Assembly (NCBI RefSeq): GCF_003852315.1
Contig: NZ_CP027762.1
Coordinates: forward strand, 124,001-188,000
DNA from: Pseudomonas sp. LBUM920
GTDB lineage: Bacteria > Pseudomonadota > Gammaproteobacteria > Pseudomonadales > Pseudomonadaceae
Direction: 5' to 3'
DNA: 64,000 nucleotides
Every line of letters begins with the position of its first letter. Position 1 is the first letter of the stretch. The notes below the pieces were generated by a model that worked only from the letters and a program-made list of their open reading frames with translations, was not told the DNA's origin and did not search any database. A program made the position numbers and the translations under genes. Positions 44,515 through 54,093 of the stretch are shown piece by piece.

Positions 44515-46050
44515 ATGACCTCCCTCGCTGCCCCCGCCCTCCAGGCTGCAGCCAAACCCACTGCGCTCAACCCGCCCGTGTTCGGCCCGCGCATCATCAT
44601 TGGCTTGGTCGGCGTCTTGCTGGCGGTGCTGGTGTCCGGTCTCAACGAGATGGTCACCAAAGTCGCCCTCGCCGATATCCGTGGTGCGCTGTACATCGGT
44701 TTTGACGAAGGCACCTGGCTGGTCGCGGCGTACACGGCGACCTCCGTGGCGGCCATGGCTTTCGCGCCCTGGTGTTCGGTGACGTTTTCCCTGCGCCGCT
44801 TCACGCTGTGTGCCATCGCTTTGTTCACCGTGCTGGGCATCCTGTGCCCGTTTGCGCCGAACTACGAAACCCTGCTGGTGCTGCGCACCGTGCAAGGCCT
44901 GGCCGGTGGCGCGTTGCCGCCGATGCTGATGACCGTGGCGCTGCGTTTCCTGCCGGCCAACGTCAAGCTGTATGGCCTGGCGGGTTACGCACTCACCGCC
45001 ACGTTCGGCCCAAGCCTGGGCACGCCGTTGGCGGCGCTGTGGACCGAGTACGTCGGCTGGCAATGGGCGTTCTGGCAGATCGTCGCGCCGTGCCTGCTGG
45101 CGATGGCCGCCGTGGCCTACGGCTTGCCACAAGACCCGGTGCGCCTGGAGCGCTTCAAGCAGTTCAACTGGCGCGGCTTGCTGCTGGGTTTCCCGGCGAT
45201 CTGCATGCTGGTGATTGGCTTGTTGCAGGGCAATCGCCTGGACTGGTTCGAGTCCGGCCTGATTACCTTCCTGCTCAGCGGCGGCACGCTGTTGCTGGTG
45301 CTGTTTCTGATCAATGAATGGTCGCAGCCGATTCCGTTCTTCAAGTTGCAGATGCTCGGCCTGCGCAACCTGGCGTTTGCCTTGATCGTGCTGGCAGGCG
45401 TGCTGATGGTGCTGACGTCGGTCATCATCATCCCGTCGAGTTTCCTCGCCCAGGTTCAGGGTTACCGGCCGCTGCAAACGGCGCCGGTGATGTTGCTGAT
45501 GGCGTTACCGCAGTTGATTGCGCTGCCGTTGGTGGCGGCGCTGTGCAACCTGCGCTGGGTCGATTGCCGCTGGGTCCTGGGGATTGGCTTGAGCATGCTG
45601 GTGCTGTGCTGTGTGGGCAGCTCGCACCTGACGTCGGAGTGGATCCGGGATGATTTTTACGGCCTCTACCTGCTGCAAATCTTTGGTCAGCCCATGGCCG
45701 TTCTGCCGCTGCTGATGCTCTCCACTGGCAGCATCCAACCGATGGACGGGCCATTCGCCTCGGCGTGGTTCAACACCGTCAAAGGCCTGGCCGCCGTGGT
45801 CGCCACCGCCGTGCTGGATGTGCTGACCACCCAGCGTCTGCACTTTCACTCGACCATGTTGGTGGACCGCCTGGGCAACTCGCCCCTGGCCGACGGCGAC
45901 GCGCCGGGCCTGGCGCACCGCCTGCACGAGCAGGCCGTGGTGCTGACTTCTTCGGACCTTTATTACGTCATGGCAGCCGTCGCGGTGGCGTTGATTCTGC
46001 TGATTTTCTGGATGCCGACGCGGATTTTTCCACCGCGCGCACCGACCTAG
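44515..46050 (+). CDS. MFS drug exporter, DHA2 family (EmrB-like)
   Basis: This 511-residue inner-membrane antiporter is predicted to have 14 helices, the DHA2 layout. Typical features are the first-helix region VLLAVLVSGLNEMVTKVAL, FDEGTWLVAAYTA in the second, and LRTVQGLAGGALPPMLMTVA, where motif-C-type sequences lie. It is followed 15 bases later by an EmrA-like adaptor and then an outer-membrane factor, so the three genes make a complete tripartite pump. The substrate is unknown; homologues export aromatic compounds, uncouplers or antibiotics. Confidence 0.92.
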   Translation: MTSLAAPALQAAAKPTALNPPVFGPRIIIGLVGVLLAVLVSGLNEMVTKVALADIRGALYIGFDEGTWLVAAYTATSVAAMAFAPWCSVTFSLRRFTLCAIALFTVLGILCPFAPNYETLLVLRTVQGLAGGALPPMLMTVALRFLPANVKLYGLAGYALTATFGPSLGTPLAALWTEYVGWQWAFWQIVAPCLLAMAAVAYGLPQDPVRLERFKQFNWRGLLLGFPAICMLVIGLLQGNRLDWFESGLITFLLSGGTLLLVLFLINEWSQPIPFFKLQMLGLRNLAFALIVLAGVLMVLTSVIIIPSSFLAQVQGYRPLQTAPVMLLMALPQLIALPLVAALCNLRWVDCRWVLGIGLSMLVLCCVGSSHLTSEWIRDDFYGLYLLQIFGQPMAVLPLLMLSTGSIQPMDGPFASAWFNTVKGLAAVVATAVLDVLTTQRLHFHSTMLVDRLGNSPLADGDAPGLAHRLHEQAVVLTSSDLYYVMAAVAVALILLIFWMPTRIFPPRAPT

Positions 46051-46065
46051 CCAAAAGGATTTCTC

Positions 46066-47124
46066 ATGAAACGCAAAGACAAAATTGCCGTCGCCGTTAT
46101 TGCTGTATTTGCCGTCGGTGTACTGGTTTATCTGGTTGCGCCCGGCCTGTTGGGCAGCAAGCGCCAGACCACCAACGACGCCTTCGTTGCCGCCGACTTC
46201 ACCTTGGTGGCGCCGCGCGTGGCCGGTTTTATCAAGGAAGTGCTGGTGGAAGACAACCAGCGCGTCAAGGCCGGCCAGCTGTTGGCGTTGATCGATGACC
46301 GCGATTTTCGCGCCGCCGCCCAGGCGGCCGATGCCGACACGCTCGTCGCCCAGGCCCAACTGAAAAACGCCACCGCGACCCTCGAACGCCAAAGCTCGGT
46401 GATCGCCCAGGCCCAGGCCACCGTAGCGGCGGACCGTGCCGAAGTGGCTTTTGCCGAACACGAACAGAACCGCTACAACCACCTCGCCGGTGTAGGCGCG
46501 GGCACCGTGCAGAACGCCCAGCAAGCCAAGACCCGCATCGACCAGGCCACCGCGCGCCTGGCTAATGCCACGGCGGTGCTGGCGGCAGAGCGCAAGCAGG
46601 TGGAAATCCTCACCGCCCAGCGCGATGCCGCCGAAGGTGGACTCAAGCGTGCTCAGGCAGCGCTCGAAATGGCCAGCTATCAACTCTCTTACACGCGCAT
46701 CGTCGCGCCGGTGGATGGCATGGTCGGTGAGCGCGCGGTACGGGTGGGCGCCTATGTCACGCCGGGCAGCAAGATCCTCGCCGTGGTGCCCTTGGCCGAG
46801 GCCTATGTGGTGGCCAACTTCCAGGAAACCCAGTTGTGGCATATGCACGCCGGCCAAGCCGTGCAGGTGCGCGTCGACAGCCTCGACGGCGAACTGCTCA
46901 AGGGGCATCTGGAAAGCCTCGCACCCGCCACGGGCGTGACGTTCGCCTCGGTCAAGCCCGACAACGCCACCGGCAATTTCACCAAGGTGGTGCAACGCAT
47001 TCCGGTGAAAATCGTGCTCGAACCCAATCAACCACTGACCGAGCGCTTGCGTGTCGGCATGTCGGTGGAGGCCAGCGTCGACACCCAGCCTGTCGCGCAG
47101 CCGCGTGAGGTGGCCCAGCAATGA
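46066..47124 (+). CDS. HlyD/EmrA-family membrane-fusion protein
   Basis: This 352-residue periplasmic adaptor for the EmrB-like exporter has one membrane helix (about 7-24, IAVAVIAVFAVGVLVYLV), then TNDAFVAADFTLVAPRVAGF, the barrel-sandwich signature of EmrA proteins. A coiled-coil hairpin spans about 80-200, and the second half-motif SYTRIVAPVDGMVGERAVR completes the lipoyl-like domain. Its stop codon overlaps the next start as ATGA. Confidence 0.92.
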   Translation: MKRKDKIAVAVIAVFAVGVLVYLVAPGLLGSKRQTTNDAFVAADFTLVAPRVAGFIKEVLVEDNQRVKAGQLLALIDDRDFRAAAQAADADTLVAQAQLKNATATLERQSSVIAQAQATVAADRAEVAFAEHEQNRYNHLAGVGAGTVQNAQQAKTRIDQATARLANATAVLAAERKQVEILTAQRDAAEGGLKRAQAALEMASYQLSYTRIVAPVDGMVGERAVRVGAYVTPGSKILAVVPLAEAYVVANFQETQLWHMHAGQAVQVRVDSLDGELLKGHLESLAPATGVTFASVKPDNATGNFTKVVQRIPVKIVLEPNQPLTERLRVGMSVEASVDTQPVAQPREVAQQ

Positions 47125-48566
47125 AGCAATTTGCCTGGCTCACCTTGAGCCTCATCAGCCTCAGTGCCTGTACCGTTGGCCCGGATTTCCAGCGGCCGCA
47201 AGGCCCGCACATCACGCAATGGGGCGAGCCCCAAGGGCGCCAAGCCGCCAGCCGCGCCGTCACCGAGCCTTTGCAGGAGCGTTGGTGGGACGTGTTCCAC
47301 GACGCGCAACTCTCGGCCCTCACACGCCGTGCGCTCACCGATAACCTCGACCTGAAACTGGCCAGCAGCCGCCTGCAACAAAGCCGCGCCGTGCGTCAGG
47401 TAACCACTGCCGAGCGTTATCCCAACGTCAACGCCACCGGTGGTTATCAGCGCGAGCGCAACAGCGCTAAGGGCTTGAATGATCCCTCTGGCGAGAATGG
47501 CCGTTCGGCGTTCAACCAATGGGACATGGGCTTCTCTGCCGCTTGGGAAGTGGACTTCTGGGGCCGTGTAAAACGCGAAACCGAAGCCGCCGACGCCACC
47601 CTGCAAGTTGCCGAAGACGACCGCCGCGCCGTGCTGTTGTCGGTGCTCGCCGAAACCGCCCAGGACTACATCCAGTTGCGCGGCGTGCAGAACACCCGCG
47701 CCGTCACCGAGCAGAACCTCGACGTGGCGCGCCACAGCCTCAAACTCTCGCAACTGCGCCTGGCCGACGGTGTGGCGACCGACCTGGACGTGGCCGAAGC
47801 GGCTGCCCAAGTGGCCGCCATCGAAGCGCGCCTGCCGGATTTGCAGCAGCGCCAGGACCAATTGATCAACGCCCTGAGCCTGTTGATGGGCGAGCCGCCA
47901 CAAGCCCTGCATGCGCAATTGTCCAAGGACGCCGCCGTGCCGCAAACCCAGCGTCAGGTCGCCATCGGTTTGCCGTCCGAGTTGGCTGAACGTCGCCCCG
48001 ACATCCGCCAGGCCGAAGCGCGCCTGCACGCGGCCACTGCCACTATCGGCGTGGCCAAGGGCGACTTCTACCCGCGCATCACCCTGTCCGGCAGCCTTGG
48101 CTCCCAGGCCCTGCAACTGTCGGATTTCGGCTCATGGGGCTCGCGCGCGTTCGCCTTCGGCCCGCAATTCAGCTTGCCGCTGTTCAACGGCGGGCGTCTG
48201 CAAGGCATGTTGAACCTGCGTGAAGCGCAGCAACAGGAAGCTGCGCTGGCCTACCAGCAAACCGTGCTGCGCGCCTGGCATGAAATTGACGACCAGCTGA
48301 CCCGTTACAACGCCAGCCAACTGCGCCGCGACAGCCTCGCCGAAGCGGTGCGCCAGAACCAGATCGCGCTGAGCACCGCGCAGCAGCAGTACGTCGAAGG
48401 CGTGGTGGATTTCGTCAATGTGCTCACGGTGCAAAGCGCGCTGCTGGCCACGCAGGAACAATGGGTTGAAAGCTCCACCGGCGTGTCGCTGGCCATGGTT
48501 GGGTTGTATAAGGCGTTGGGTGGCGGTTGGGAGTCGGTGTATCCATTGCAAACCGCTGGGCGATAA
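47121..48566 (+). CDS. NodT-family outer-membrane efflux lipoprotein
   Basis: This 481-residue TolC-like factor completes the EmrAB-type pump. The lipobox LSAC places the lipidated cysteine at residue 17, followed by TVGPDFQRP, the standard NodT start. Later motifs are WDMGFSAAWEVDFWGRVKRE and SELAERRPDIRQAEARLHAA, both characteristic of the OprM/NodT group. It overlaps the adaptor gene by 4 nt and is followed by a REPIN. Confidence 0.92.
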   Translation: MKQFAWLTLSLISLSACTVGPDFQRPQGPHITQWGEPQGRQAASRAVTEPLQERWWDVFHDAQLSALTRRALTDNLDLKLASSRLQQSRAVRQVTTAERYPNVNATGGYQRERNSAKGLNDPSGENGRSAFNQWDMGFSAAWEVDFWGRVKRETEAADATLQVAEDDRRAVLLSVLAETAQDYIQLRGVQNTRAVTEQNLDVARHSLKLSQLRLADGVATDLDVAEAAAQVAAIEARLPDLQQRQDQLINALSLLMGEPPQALHAQLSKDAAVPQTQRQVAIGLPSELAERRPDIRQAEARLHAATATIGVAKGDFYPRITLSGSLGSQALQLSDFGSWGSRAFAFGPQFSLPLFNGGRLQGMLNLREAQQQEAALAYQQTVLRAWHEIDDQLTRYNASQLRRDSLAEAVRQNQIALSTAQQQYVEGVVDFVNVLTVQSALLATQEQWVESSTGVSLAMVGLYKALGGGWESVYPLQTAGR

Positions 48567-48593
48567 CGGTTCTACAGTCGAGCTCGGTCAAAT

Positions 48594-48683
48594 TGTGGGA
48601 GCGGGCTTGCTCGCGAAGGCGGTCTAGGAGGGGGCATCGTTGTTGCGTCAGCTATCGCCTTCGCGGCCAAGCCCGCTCCCACA
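48594..48683. repeat. REPIN
   Basis: Inverted arms TGTGGGAGCGGGCTTGCTCG and the matching CGCGGCCAAGCCCGCTCCCA, extended by CGAAGGCGG/CGCCTTCG, lie between two convergent genes. The core (GGGCTTGCTCGCGA) is a different REP variant from the three upstream copies (GGCTTGCCTGCGA). Confidence 0.85.
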
Positions 48684-48700
48684 TGAAATCCGTGCGTGGG

Positions 48701-49405
48701 TCACGGATTCTGCAGAAAAACCACATACCCGCGAAACCACTCATTCCCCTTCAAATACCCCGGCGCCTCCCACACCCCACCCTGAATCAACCCCACCTTG
48801 AATGGCAGCCCCAGCCGGTTCATGCGCGGTAAATACGCGGCGTAATCCGGGATGCTGTGGCGCCCTTGATACGTTTGTACCACTACTTCATCCACCACGC
48901 CTTTGAGCTGGGCGATGGCGCTTGGGTCGGCGTTGCTGCTCCAGTCCATCAGCCCGGTGATGCTCAGCTTCAAGTCGGCGGGCAGGCGGTGGCGCAGGTC
49001 GCGCAGGAAGTCGGCGTATTCGTGCAGGTATTGAGTGCGGGCGTCGAAGTCGATCTGAATGCCGACCACCGGGTTGCCCGCGTCGCGCCAGCGCTGCACC
49101 TGGCCGAGCAGTTGGGTGTAGACCTGTTCTGGCCAGTGCAAGGTGTGGGCGCGGTAGACCACCCAGACTTCGCCCCGGGTGAGGCGTGGTATGCCCAGGC
49201 CCTGGGCGATCAGTTGCACGCCGCGCTCGGGGGCGCGGCGGGTGGAATTGATCTGGCCTTGCAGGATGTACAGGGTGTTGGCCTGTTTAAGCACCGGTTG
49301 CGGGGTGACGCCACTCCACAACCAGAAGGCGTCGTAGTCGCGAGCATCCACGGCGCCAAAGGCCGGGCTTGCCAGCAGGAGCAAGCCGAGCCACAGGTGC
49401 TTCAC
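48701..49405 (-). CDS. DUF3142 exported protein
   Basis: This 234-residue protein starts MKHLWLGLLLLASPAFG, a short signal peptide. The body (DYDAFWLWSG, VVGIQIDFDARTQYLHEYADF, LSITGLMDWS, VDEVVVQTYQGRHSI) fits the DUF3142 family and looks like a TIM-barrel glycoside-hydrolase-like fold. The acidic residues in QIDFDA would then be at a typical sugar-binding position; that is inference. I start at GTG 49405, which overlaps the upstream stop codon (GTGA); an ATG at 49432 gives a poorer signal peptide. Translation is probably coupled to the preceding 721-residue protein. Confidence 0.8.
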   Translation of the reverse strand: MKHLWLGLLLLASPAFGAVDARDYDAFWLWSGVTPQPVLKQANTLYILQGQINSTRRAPERGVQLIAQGLGIPRLTRGEVWVVYRAHTLHWPEQVYTQLLGQVQRWRDAGNPVVGIQIDFDARTQYLHEYADFLRDLRHRLPADLKLSITGLMDWSSNADPSAIAQLKGVVDEVVVQTYQGRHSIPDYAAYLPRMNRLGLPFKVGLIQGGVWEAPGYLKGNEWFRGYVVFLQNP

Positions 49406-51567
49406 CAGTAGTACTGCAGCGATTTGCCCCATTGGGTGTCGGCGAAGCCGCTTTTGAGCTGGCGGAACCAGGCTTTGCGCACGGCCGGTTCAACGTCATC
49501 GCCGCCGCAGCTGTTGTAGCCGGCCGGTGCATAGCAGTTGATGGCACGGAACAGTGCGTAGGCTTTGTCGTTCTTCGGCGCCTTGGCGTTGGCGATCACC
49601 TGCTTGTAGCCGTTGAGCCGCGAGAAGGTTTCACCTGGAAATTGCGACGCGGTGCTGCCCAGGCTGCCGGCGGCGCGTGTCTGCTCCAGAGGCATGCCGT
49701 CGAGGTTATTGCGCAAGATGAACTCACCGAAGCAGTTCAGGGCTTGCGGGTTTTTCGCGTCGGTTTGCAAGGTGGCGGCGGTTTGCGCGATGGCCGGGCA
49801 GCTGTAGCCGGATTCGGCTTTTTCACCGTTCCACTGGAACAGTTTCAAACTCTGGCCGCCGCTGTAGACATAGCCCAGGCTGGTGCCCAGCTTGTCTTCA
49901 GGGGCCGGCGTTGGCAGTTGCTTGAGGTCGTCGGCGAAGGTGGCGAACTGGCCGCGCAGCAAGTCTTTATAAAGCAGCACGAATTGCGCGGTCTGGCGCT
50001 CGACCGGATCGTCGGCCTTGGCGATCTGCTGGCGCAGCAAGTCAGGCCCGGCGACGTTGCGCAGCAGGATATAACGCACTTGCTTGGCGCTGATCGGCGA
50101 ATCGGCGGCGAACACCTTGGCCAGCTGGCCGCTGCGTTCATAGTTGAGTGCCAGGGCCAACTCCAACTGGTCGCGTTGCAGCGGCAAGTTGGCCAGCGGC
50201 AGCAGTTGCAGCCACAGGTCCTGTGCGCCTTTCCAGTCTTGCTTGGCCTCCAGGGCCAGGGCGCGCAGGGTTTGTTGGCTGAAGGCGAAGTAGTTCAGGC
50301 TCGACGGCACGCTGTGCGGCAACTGCTTCAAGGCGGCATCCGGTTGATGCTCGACGTACAGCGCGCTCACGGCTAACAAGTAGTCGTAAAACGCTGGCTC
50401 ATCGGCAAACGCTGCTTTTTGCTTCTCAAGGTCTGCGCGGCTGAGGGCCGGCTGGTTGCCGCCACGCATGACCATCAGGTCGCTGACGAGTTGGATCATC
50501 GGCGTCTTGACCGTGTCGCTATTGACCATCAACAGCTTGAGGTCGGCCTCTTCGACCAATTCATCCACCGACACATTGCGCTGCTCGTCGGTAGCCTGAG
50601 TCAGTTGCCAGGCAAAGGCCTCGGCGAGTTTTTCGTTGTCGTCCGCCAGCCAGTACACCCGGCGCAGCAAGCCGCGCGCGGAGGCGCTGTACTCGCCCTG
50701 TGGATGAGTTTTTAGATAAGCATCGAAACCCTTTTCGGCCTCGGCAAGCGCGGGTTTATCCACACGGTCAAGGTGCGGCACGCCGTCTTCGTCATAGGTG
50801 TTGGCCTGGGCCTGGTTGAGTGCGTTGCGCGCGGTCATGTAGAGCGCGGTTTCTTTCAGCCAGGGCGAAGCGGCGTTCTGGGTGGCGACGAAGCCAGGCC
50901 CGGAGTCGGTGAAACGACCTGCGTAGAAATCGGCGGCGGCTTGCAGGTACGTGCGAAACAACTGACCTTCGGTCGACTGGATATCTTGCGACGGCTCCAC
51001 CACCGGGCCTGTCCATTCACAGGTGGTGAGCAATTGCAGGCGCGCCTTCACCAGCAGATTGCGCTCTGCGGCTGGCATGTCGGCTTTGACCACTTGGCTG
51101 ATAAAGGCGGCGGCGCTGTTGTCGTCGTTGCTGCGGCAGCGGCTGCCCTCGCCATTGAGGAACGCATCGCCGGCAGCTTTAGCGTCGTCGCGCTTGATGC
51201 CCAGCGGTTCAAGCAGTGCATCGAGCGGCGAGGTTTTGGGGGTGTCGGGCGTGCTGGCGGGCTCGGCTTCGCCACGCGGCACTAGGCGATACACCGGGAA
51301 CGGCACCGGGCCAAAACCTTCTGCCAGGTCATCTTCGCTCAAGGCATTGGGCGTCAGCGGCGCGGCTTTCTTGTCGGCCAGCAACAAGCGCAGGTTGGCC
51401 CGGCTGTCATTGCCAGGGCTCAGGAACGGCAGATTGTTGCAGGGGTCCAACGTGTCACGCGACACCCGCCAGTCGGGGTAACACGAGTCGTCCGAACTGG
51501 CCTGGGCCGGTAGGGAAATGCCGGCAAGCAGGGCCAGTGCCAGGGGTGACAAAAAACCGATGCGCAT
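49402..51567 (-). CDS. Exported protein of unknown function with TPR-like helical repeats
   Basis: This 721-residue protein has a clear signal peptide (MRIGFLSPLALALLAGISLP, cleavage after AQA) and no other membrane segment. The mature part is mainly helical, with repeat-like stretches (LAEAEKGFDAYLKTHPQGEYSA, KDWKGAQDLWLQLLPLANLP; each given in part) typical of TPR/Sel1-like solenoids. It contains several cysteines (CYPDW, LDPCNN, SRCRS, TTCEW, CFGEF, NCYAP), suggesting disulfides in the periplasm. I do not recognise a family. It is translationally coupled to the DUF3142 gene, so the pair likely acts together at the cell envelope. Upstream is the divergent glycosyltransferase gene. Confidence 0.8.
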   Translation of the reverse strand: MRIGFLSPLALALLAGISLPAQASSDDSCYPDWRVSRDTLDPCNNLPFLSPGNDSRANLRLLLADKKAAPLTPNALSEDDLAEGFGPVPFPVYRLVPRGEAEPASTPDTPKTSPLDALLEPLGIKRDDAKAAGDAFLNGEGSRCRSNDDNSAAAFISQVVKADMPAAERNLLVKARLQLLTTCEWTGPVVEPSQDIQSTEGQLFRTYLQAAADFYAGRFTDSGPGFVATQNAASPWLKETALYMTARNALNQAQANTYDEDGVPHLDRVDKPALAEAEKGFDAYLKTHPQGEYSASARGLLRRVYWLADDNEKLAEAFAWQLTQATDEQRNVSVDELVEEADLKLLMVNSDTVKTPMIQLVSDLMVMRGGNQPALSRADLEKQKAAFADEPAFYDYLLAVSALYVEHQPDAALKQLPHSVPSSLNYFAFSQQTLRALALEAKQDWKGAQDLWLQLLPLANLPLQRDQLELALALNYERSGQLAKVFAADSPISAKQVRYILLRNVAGPDLLRQQIAKADDPVERQTAQFVLLYKDLLRGQFATFADDLKQLPTPAPEDKLGTSLGYVYSGGQSLKLFQWNGEKAESGYSCPAIAQTAATLQTDAKNPQALNCFGEFILRNNLDGMPLEQTRAAGSLGSTASQFPGETFSRLNGYKQVIANAKAPKNDKAYALFRAINCYAPAGYNSCGGDDVEPAVRKAWFRQLKSGFADTQWGKSLQYYW

Positions 51568-51854
51568 GACGTGTCCTTGATCCTGAGTCCTTGGAGGGTG
51601 CTAATCATAGCTTGATCCAACAGCCGCTTCGGTGAAGGCCTACACAAATTGCTGATTTGTCCGATTTTTGGTCGTGGCATTGCTCAGCGAAACCCAGGCG
51701 CAGTCGCAGGTCCATCAGGTACCAGTCAAGTGCTGCGGCGTGCCGCCCAACGGTTGTAAAACAGCGAGCGAAAACGGGGCTTTTGTCCTAGAGTGGCGCT
51801 TGTTTGCGCATGTGCAGGTTTTTCCCGGAAACGGGCAGTATCAGGGGAATTGAG

Positions 51855-53468
51855 GTGCGACGGTCTGTGGTAGAGCAAGACGACAAAGTTGGGGCATTTC
51901 ACGCGGTCAATCGCCTCTCGGGCGCCTGGGAAGGCGCCGGTTGGCTCAGCCGGTTGTGGTGGGTGCCGATTCTGGCGCTGGCCATGGCCGTGCGTTTCTA
52001 TGGCCTGACCGCTTCGGCGATCTGGGGCGACGAAGCGTCGAGCCTGCTGCTCAGCGAATACGCCATGGAGGACCTGTGGTTTCACGCCGCCCATGATGTG
52101 CACCCGCCGCTGTACTTCTTCATGCTGCGCGGTTGGATCGAGCTGTTTGGCGATGGTATCTGGTCGATTCGCGGCATGAGTGCCCTGCCCGGCGCAGCGG
52201 CGGTGGGGCTGGGCATCTGGCTCACGCGACAGCTGTCCACGCGTCGTGCGGCGGTGCTGGCCGGTGTGCTGCTGGCGTTGTTTCCGACGGCGGTGCGTTA
52301 CAGCCAGGAAGTGCGCATGTACTCACTGCTGGCCGTGTGGTTGCTGGGCGCCACGCTGGCGCTGGTGTACTGGGTGCGACAGCCCGAGCGCACGCGTTAC
52401 CTGGCCGTCTATGTAGTGCTGATGGCTGCCGGGTTCTACACCCACTATTTCACTGCGCTGTGCGTGTTGGTGCACTGGGCGTACCTGGGCGTGTTGTGCC
52501 GCTCACAGGCGCCCGGCCAACGCTTGATCATTCGCCCGTCGTGGTGGTGCGCCAATGCGCTCATTGTGGCGTTGTACCTGCCGTGGCTGCCGAACCTGCT
52601 GGACCTGACGCAGCACATTGAACAGCTCAAGGTTGGCGGTGATATTGGCTGGGAAGACCCGGTTTCGCTGATTTCCGTGCCGTCGATGGTCTGGCAGTTC
52701 ATGCTTCAGGATGAAGGCATCGGCTTTTGGCCGCCGCTGTTCTGGCTGTTCCCGCTGCTGCTGATCGCCGTCGTGGGCATCGCGGCCTGGCGTGACCGTG
52801 AGCGGTATCGCCCGGCATGCCTGCTGGCGCTGTTTTTTCTGCTGCCGCTGTTGCTGGTGTACGGCGTCTCTTTCATTTCCCCGGTATTTATCGAGCGCTA
52901 CCTCACGGTCTACGCACTCGGGTTGCCGATCCTGATGGCCCTGGCCATCGACCGCCTGCCCAAACGCCTGGCATGGTTGGGCGCGGCGTTGTTTGTGTTG
53001 TTCGTGGGTGTGGAACTGCTGGGGTTGAAGAACAACGCCACCGTGGATGCGCATGATCAATTCAACGTGCCGGTGGAGTTCGTTAACCGCAACTATCAGG
53101 AAGACGACCGCATCGTCCTCAGCGATATGCTGTGGTACTTGCCCTACGTTTATTACGACGAAACCGACGCCCAATTGCAGCTCTACACGCCCCCCAAACC
53201 CGACGGCACGCCGACCCGGCCGAACGCCTACGGTTTCGGCACGTTGGTGGATCAGGACGGCGGGCGTATTTACCTGGACCGTTTGTCGGCATTACCGGCC
53301 GATACGCACCGCGTGTGGCTGATCAGCAGCACCGAAATGCCGGATGAGTTCGCACCGATTCCTGCCGACTGGCGCCAGCTTTTGCAGCAGGACGGCGGCG
53401 GGGCACGGGCGCGCTTGTTTGTGCTGTGTCGCGGGCCAGAGCCCTCGCAGCCCGAGGGTTGCCGTTAA
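51855..53468 (+). CDS. GT39/ArnT-like membrane glycosyltransferase (GT-C fold)
   Basis: This integral-membrane glycosyltransferase of 537 residues should move a sugar from a lipid-linked donor in the periplasm. The GT-C signature is present: an acidic pair in the first external loop (IWGDEASS) and HDVHPPLYF shortly after. About ten membrane helices follow, then a soluble C-terminal part from about 400. The start is GTG 51855, six bases after AGGGGA; an upstream ATG at 51804 lacks a site. It stands alone and is divergent from the DUF3142 operon. The acceptor is unknown. Confidence 0.85.
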   Translation: MRRSVVEQDDKVGAFHAVNRLSGAWEGAGWLSRLWWVPILALAMAVRFYGLTASAIWGDEASSLLLSEYAMEDLWFHAAHDVHPPLYFFMLRGWIELFGDGIWSIRGMSALPGAAAVGLGIWLTRQLSTRRAAVLAGVLLALFPTAVRYSQEVRMYSLLAVWLLGATLALVYWVRQPERTRYLAVYVVLMAAGFYTHYFTALCVLVHWAYLGVLCRSQAPGQRLIIRPSWWCANALIVALYLPWLPNLLDLTQHIEQLKVGGDIGWEDPVSLISVPSMVWQFMLQDEGIGFWPPLFWLFPLLLIAVVGIAAWRDRERYRPACLLALFFLLPLLLVYGVSFISPVFIERYLTVYALGLPILMALAIDRLPKRLAWLGAALFVLFVGVELLGLKNNATVDAHDQFNVPVEFVNRNYQEDDRIVLSDMLWYLPYVYYDETDAQLQLYTPPKPDGTPTRPNAYGFGTLVDQDGGRIYLDRLSALPADTHRVWLISSTEMPDEFAPIPADWRQLLQQDGGGARARLFVLCRGPEPSQPEGCR

Positions 53469-53638
53469 TCAGGCATCGGTATCAAGTACATGCCCGCAAC
53501 GCCTGTTGCGGGCCAATCCCTTCGAAACCACTAAGCGGGTTGACGACTTCGTTGATGGCACGGCGGTGCGTCACGCGGTTGTTGGCCTGGCTGGCGCCTG
53601 GGCTAGACTCACAGGAATGGTCTTCGTAGGAACCCACC

Positions 53639-53878
53639 ATGGAATCGCCTGTGCACAGCTTGCCGTCACTGTTCAAACAGCTGGGGCTGCCGGATGACCC
53701 GGTGAGTATCGAGCAGTTTGTGACGGTTCATTCACCGCTCAAACCTGAGTTGCACCTGGCGGATGCGTTTTTCTGGACGGCCAGTCAGCGAGCATTTTTG
53801 CGCGAAGAGATTTTGGATGATGCCGATTGGGCGGAAGTGGTGGATCAGCTGAGTGTGTTGTTGCGCACGGGGCGTTAG
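53639..53878 (+). CDS. DUF2789 small protein
   Basis: This 79-residue protein (MESPVHSLPSLFKQLGLPDD) matches the DUF2789 family common in Pseudomonas. It is acidic, without signal or membrane segments, and contains AFFWTASQRAFLREEI. The function is unknown. The ATG at 53639 is preceded by GTAGGAACC, a fair ribosome binding site. Confidence 0.82.
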   Translation: MESPVHSLPSLFKQLGLPDDPVSIEQFVTVHSPLKPELHLADAFFWTASQRAFLREEILDDADWAEVVDQLSVLLRTGR

Positions 53879-54061
53879 GGTTAAAAATATCGGCCTCTGC
53901 GGCGTTGGGATTTTGCCGACGGCTTGTACCGATGACCTTCAGGTGCGACGCCAACGCTGACCCAACGTGGGAGCCACAGTGGAAAAACCAGCACACCCAT
54001 TCAAACCCGCTTTACTTGCCCACAGCACCCCGCACCACCCATCACAAACTTGTTTCAAAAC

Positions 54062-54090
54062 TTGACTGCTTTGGACGCATCCACCATATT
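54062..54090 (+). promoter_or_regulatory. Sigma-70-type promoter of the MarR-efflux operon
   Basis: A -35 TTGACT and a -10 CATATT are separated by exactly 17 bases, 36 bases upstream of the MarR start codon. The adjacent inverted repeat at 54094-54109 would cover the transcription start. Confidence 0.65.
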
Positions 54091-54093
54091 GAT

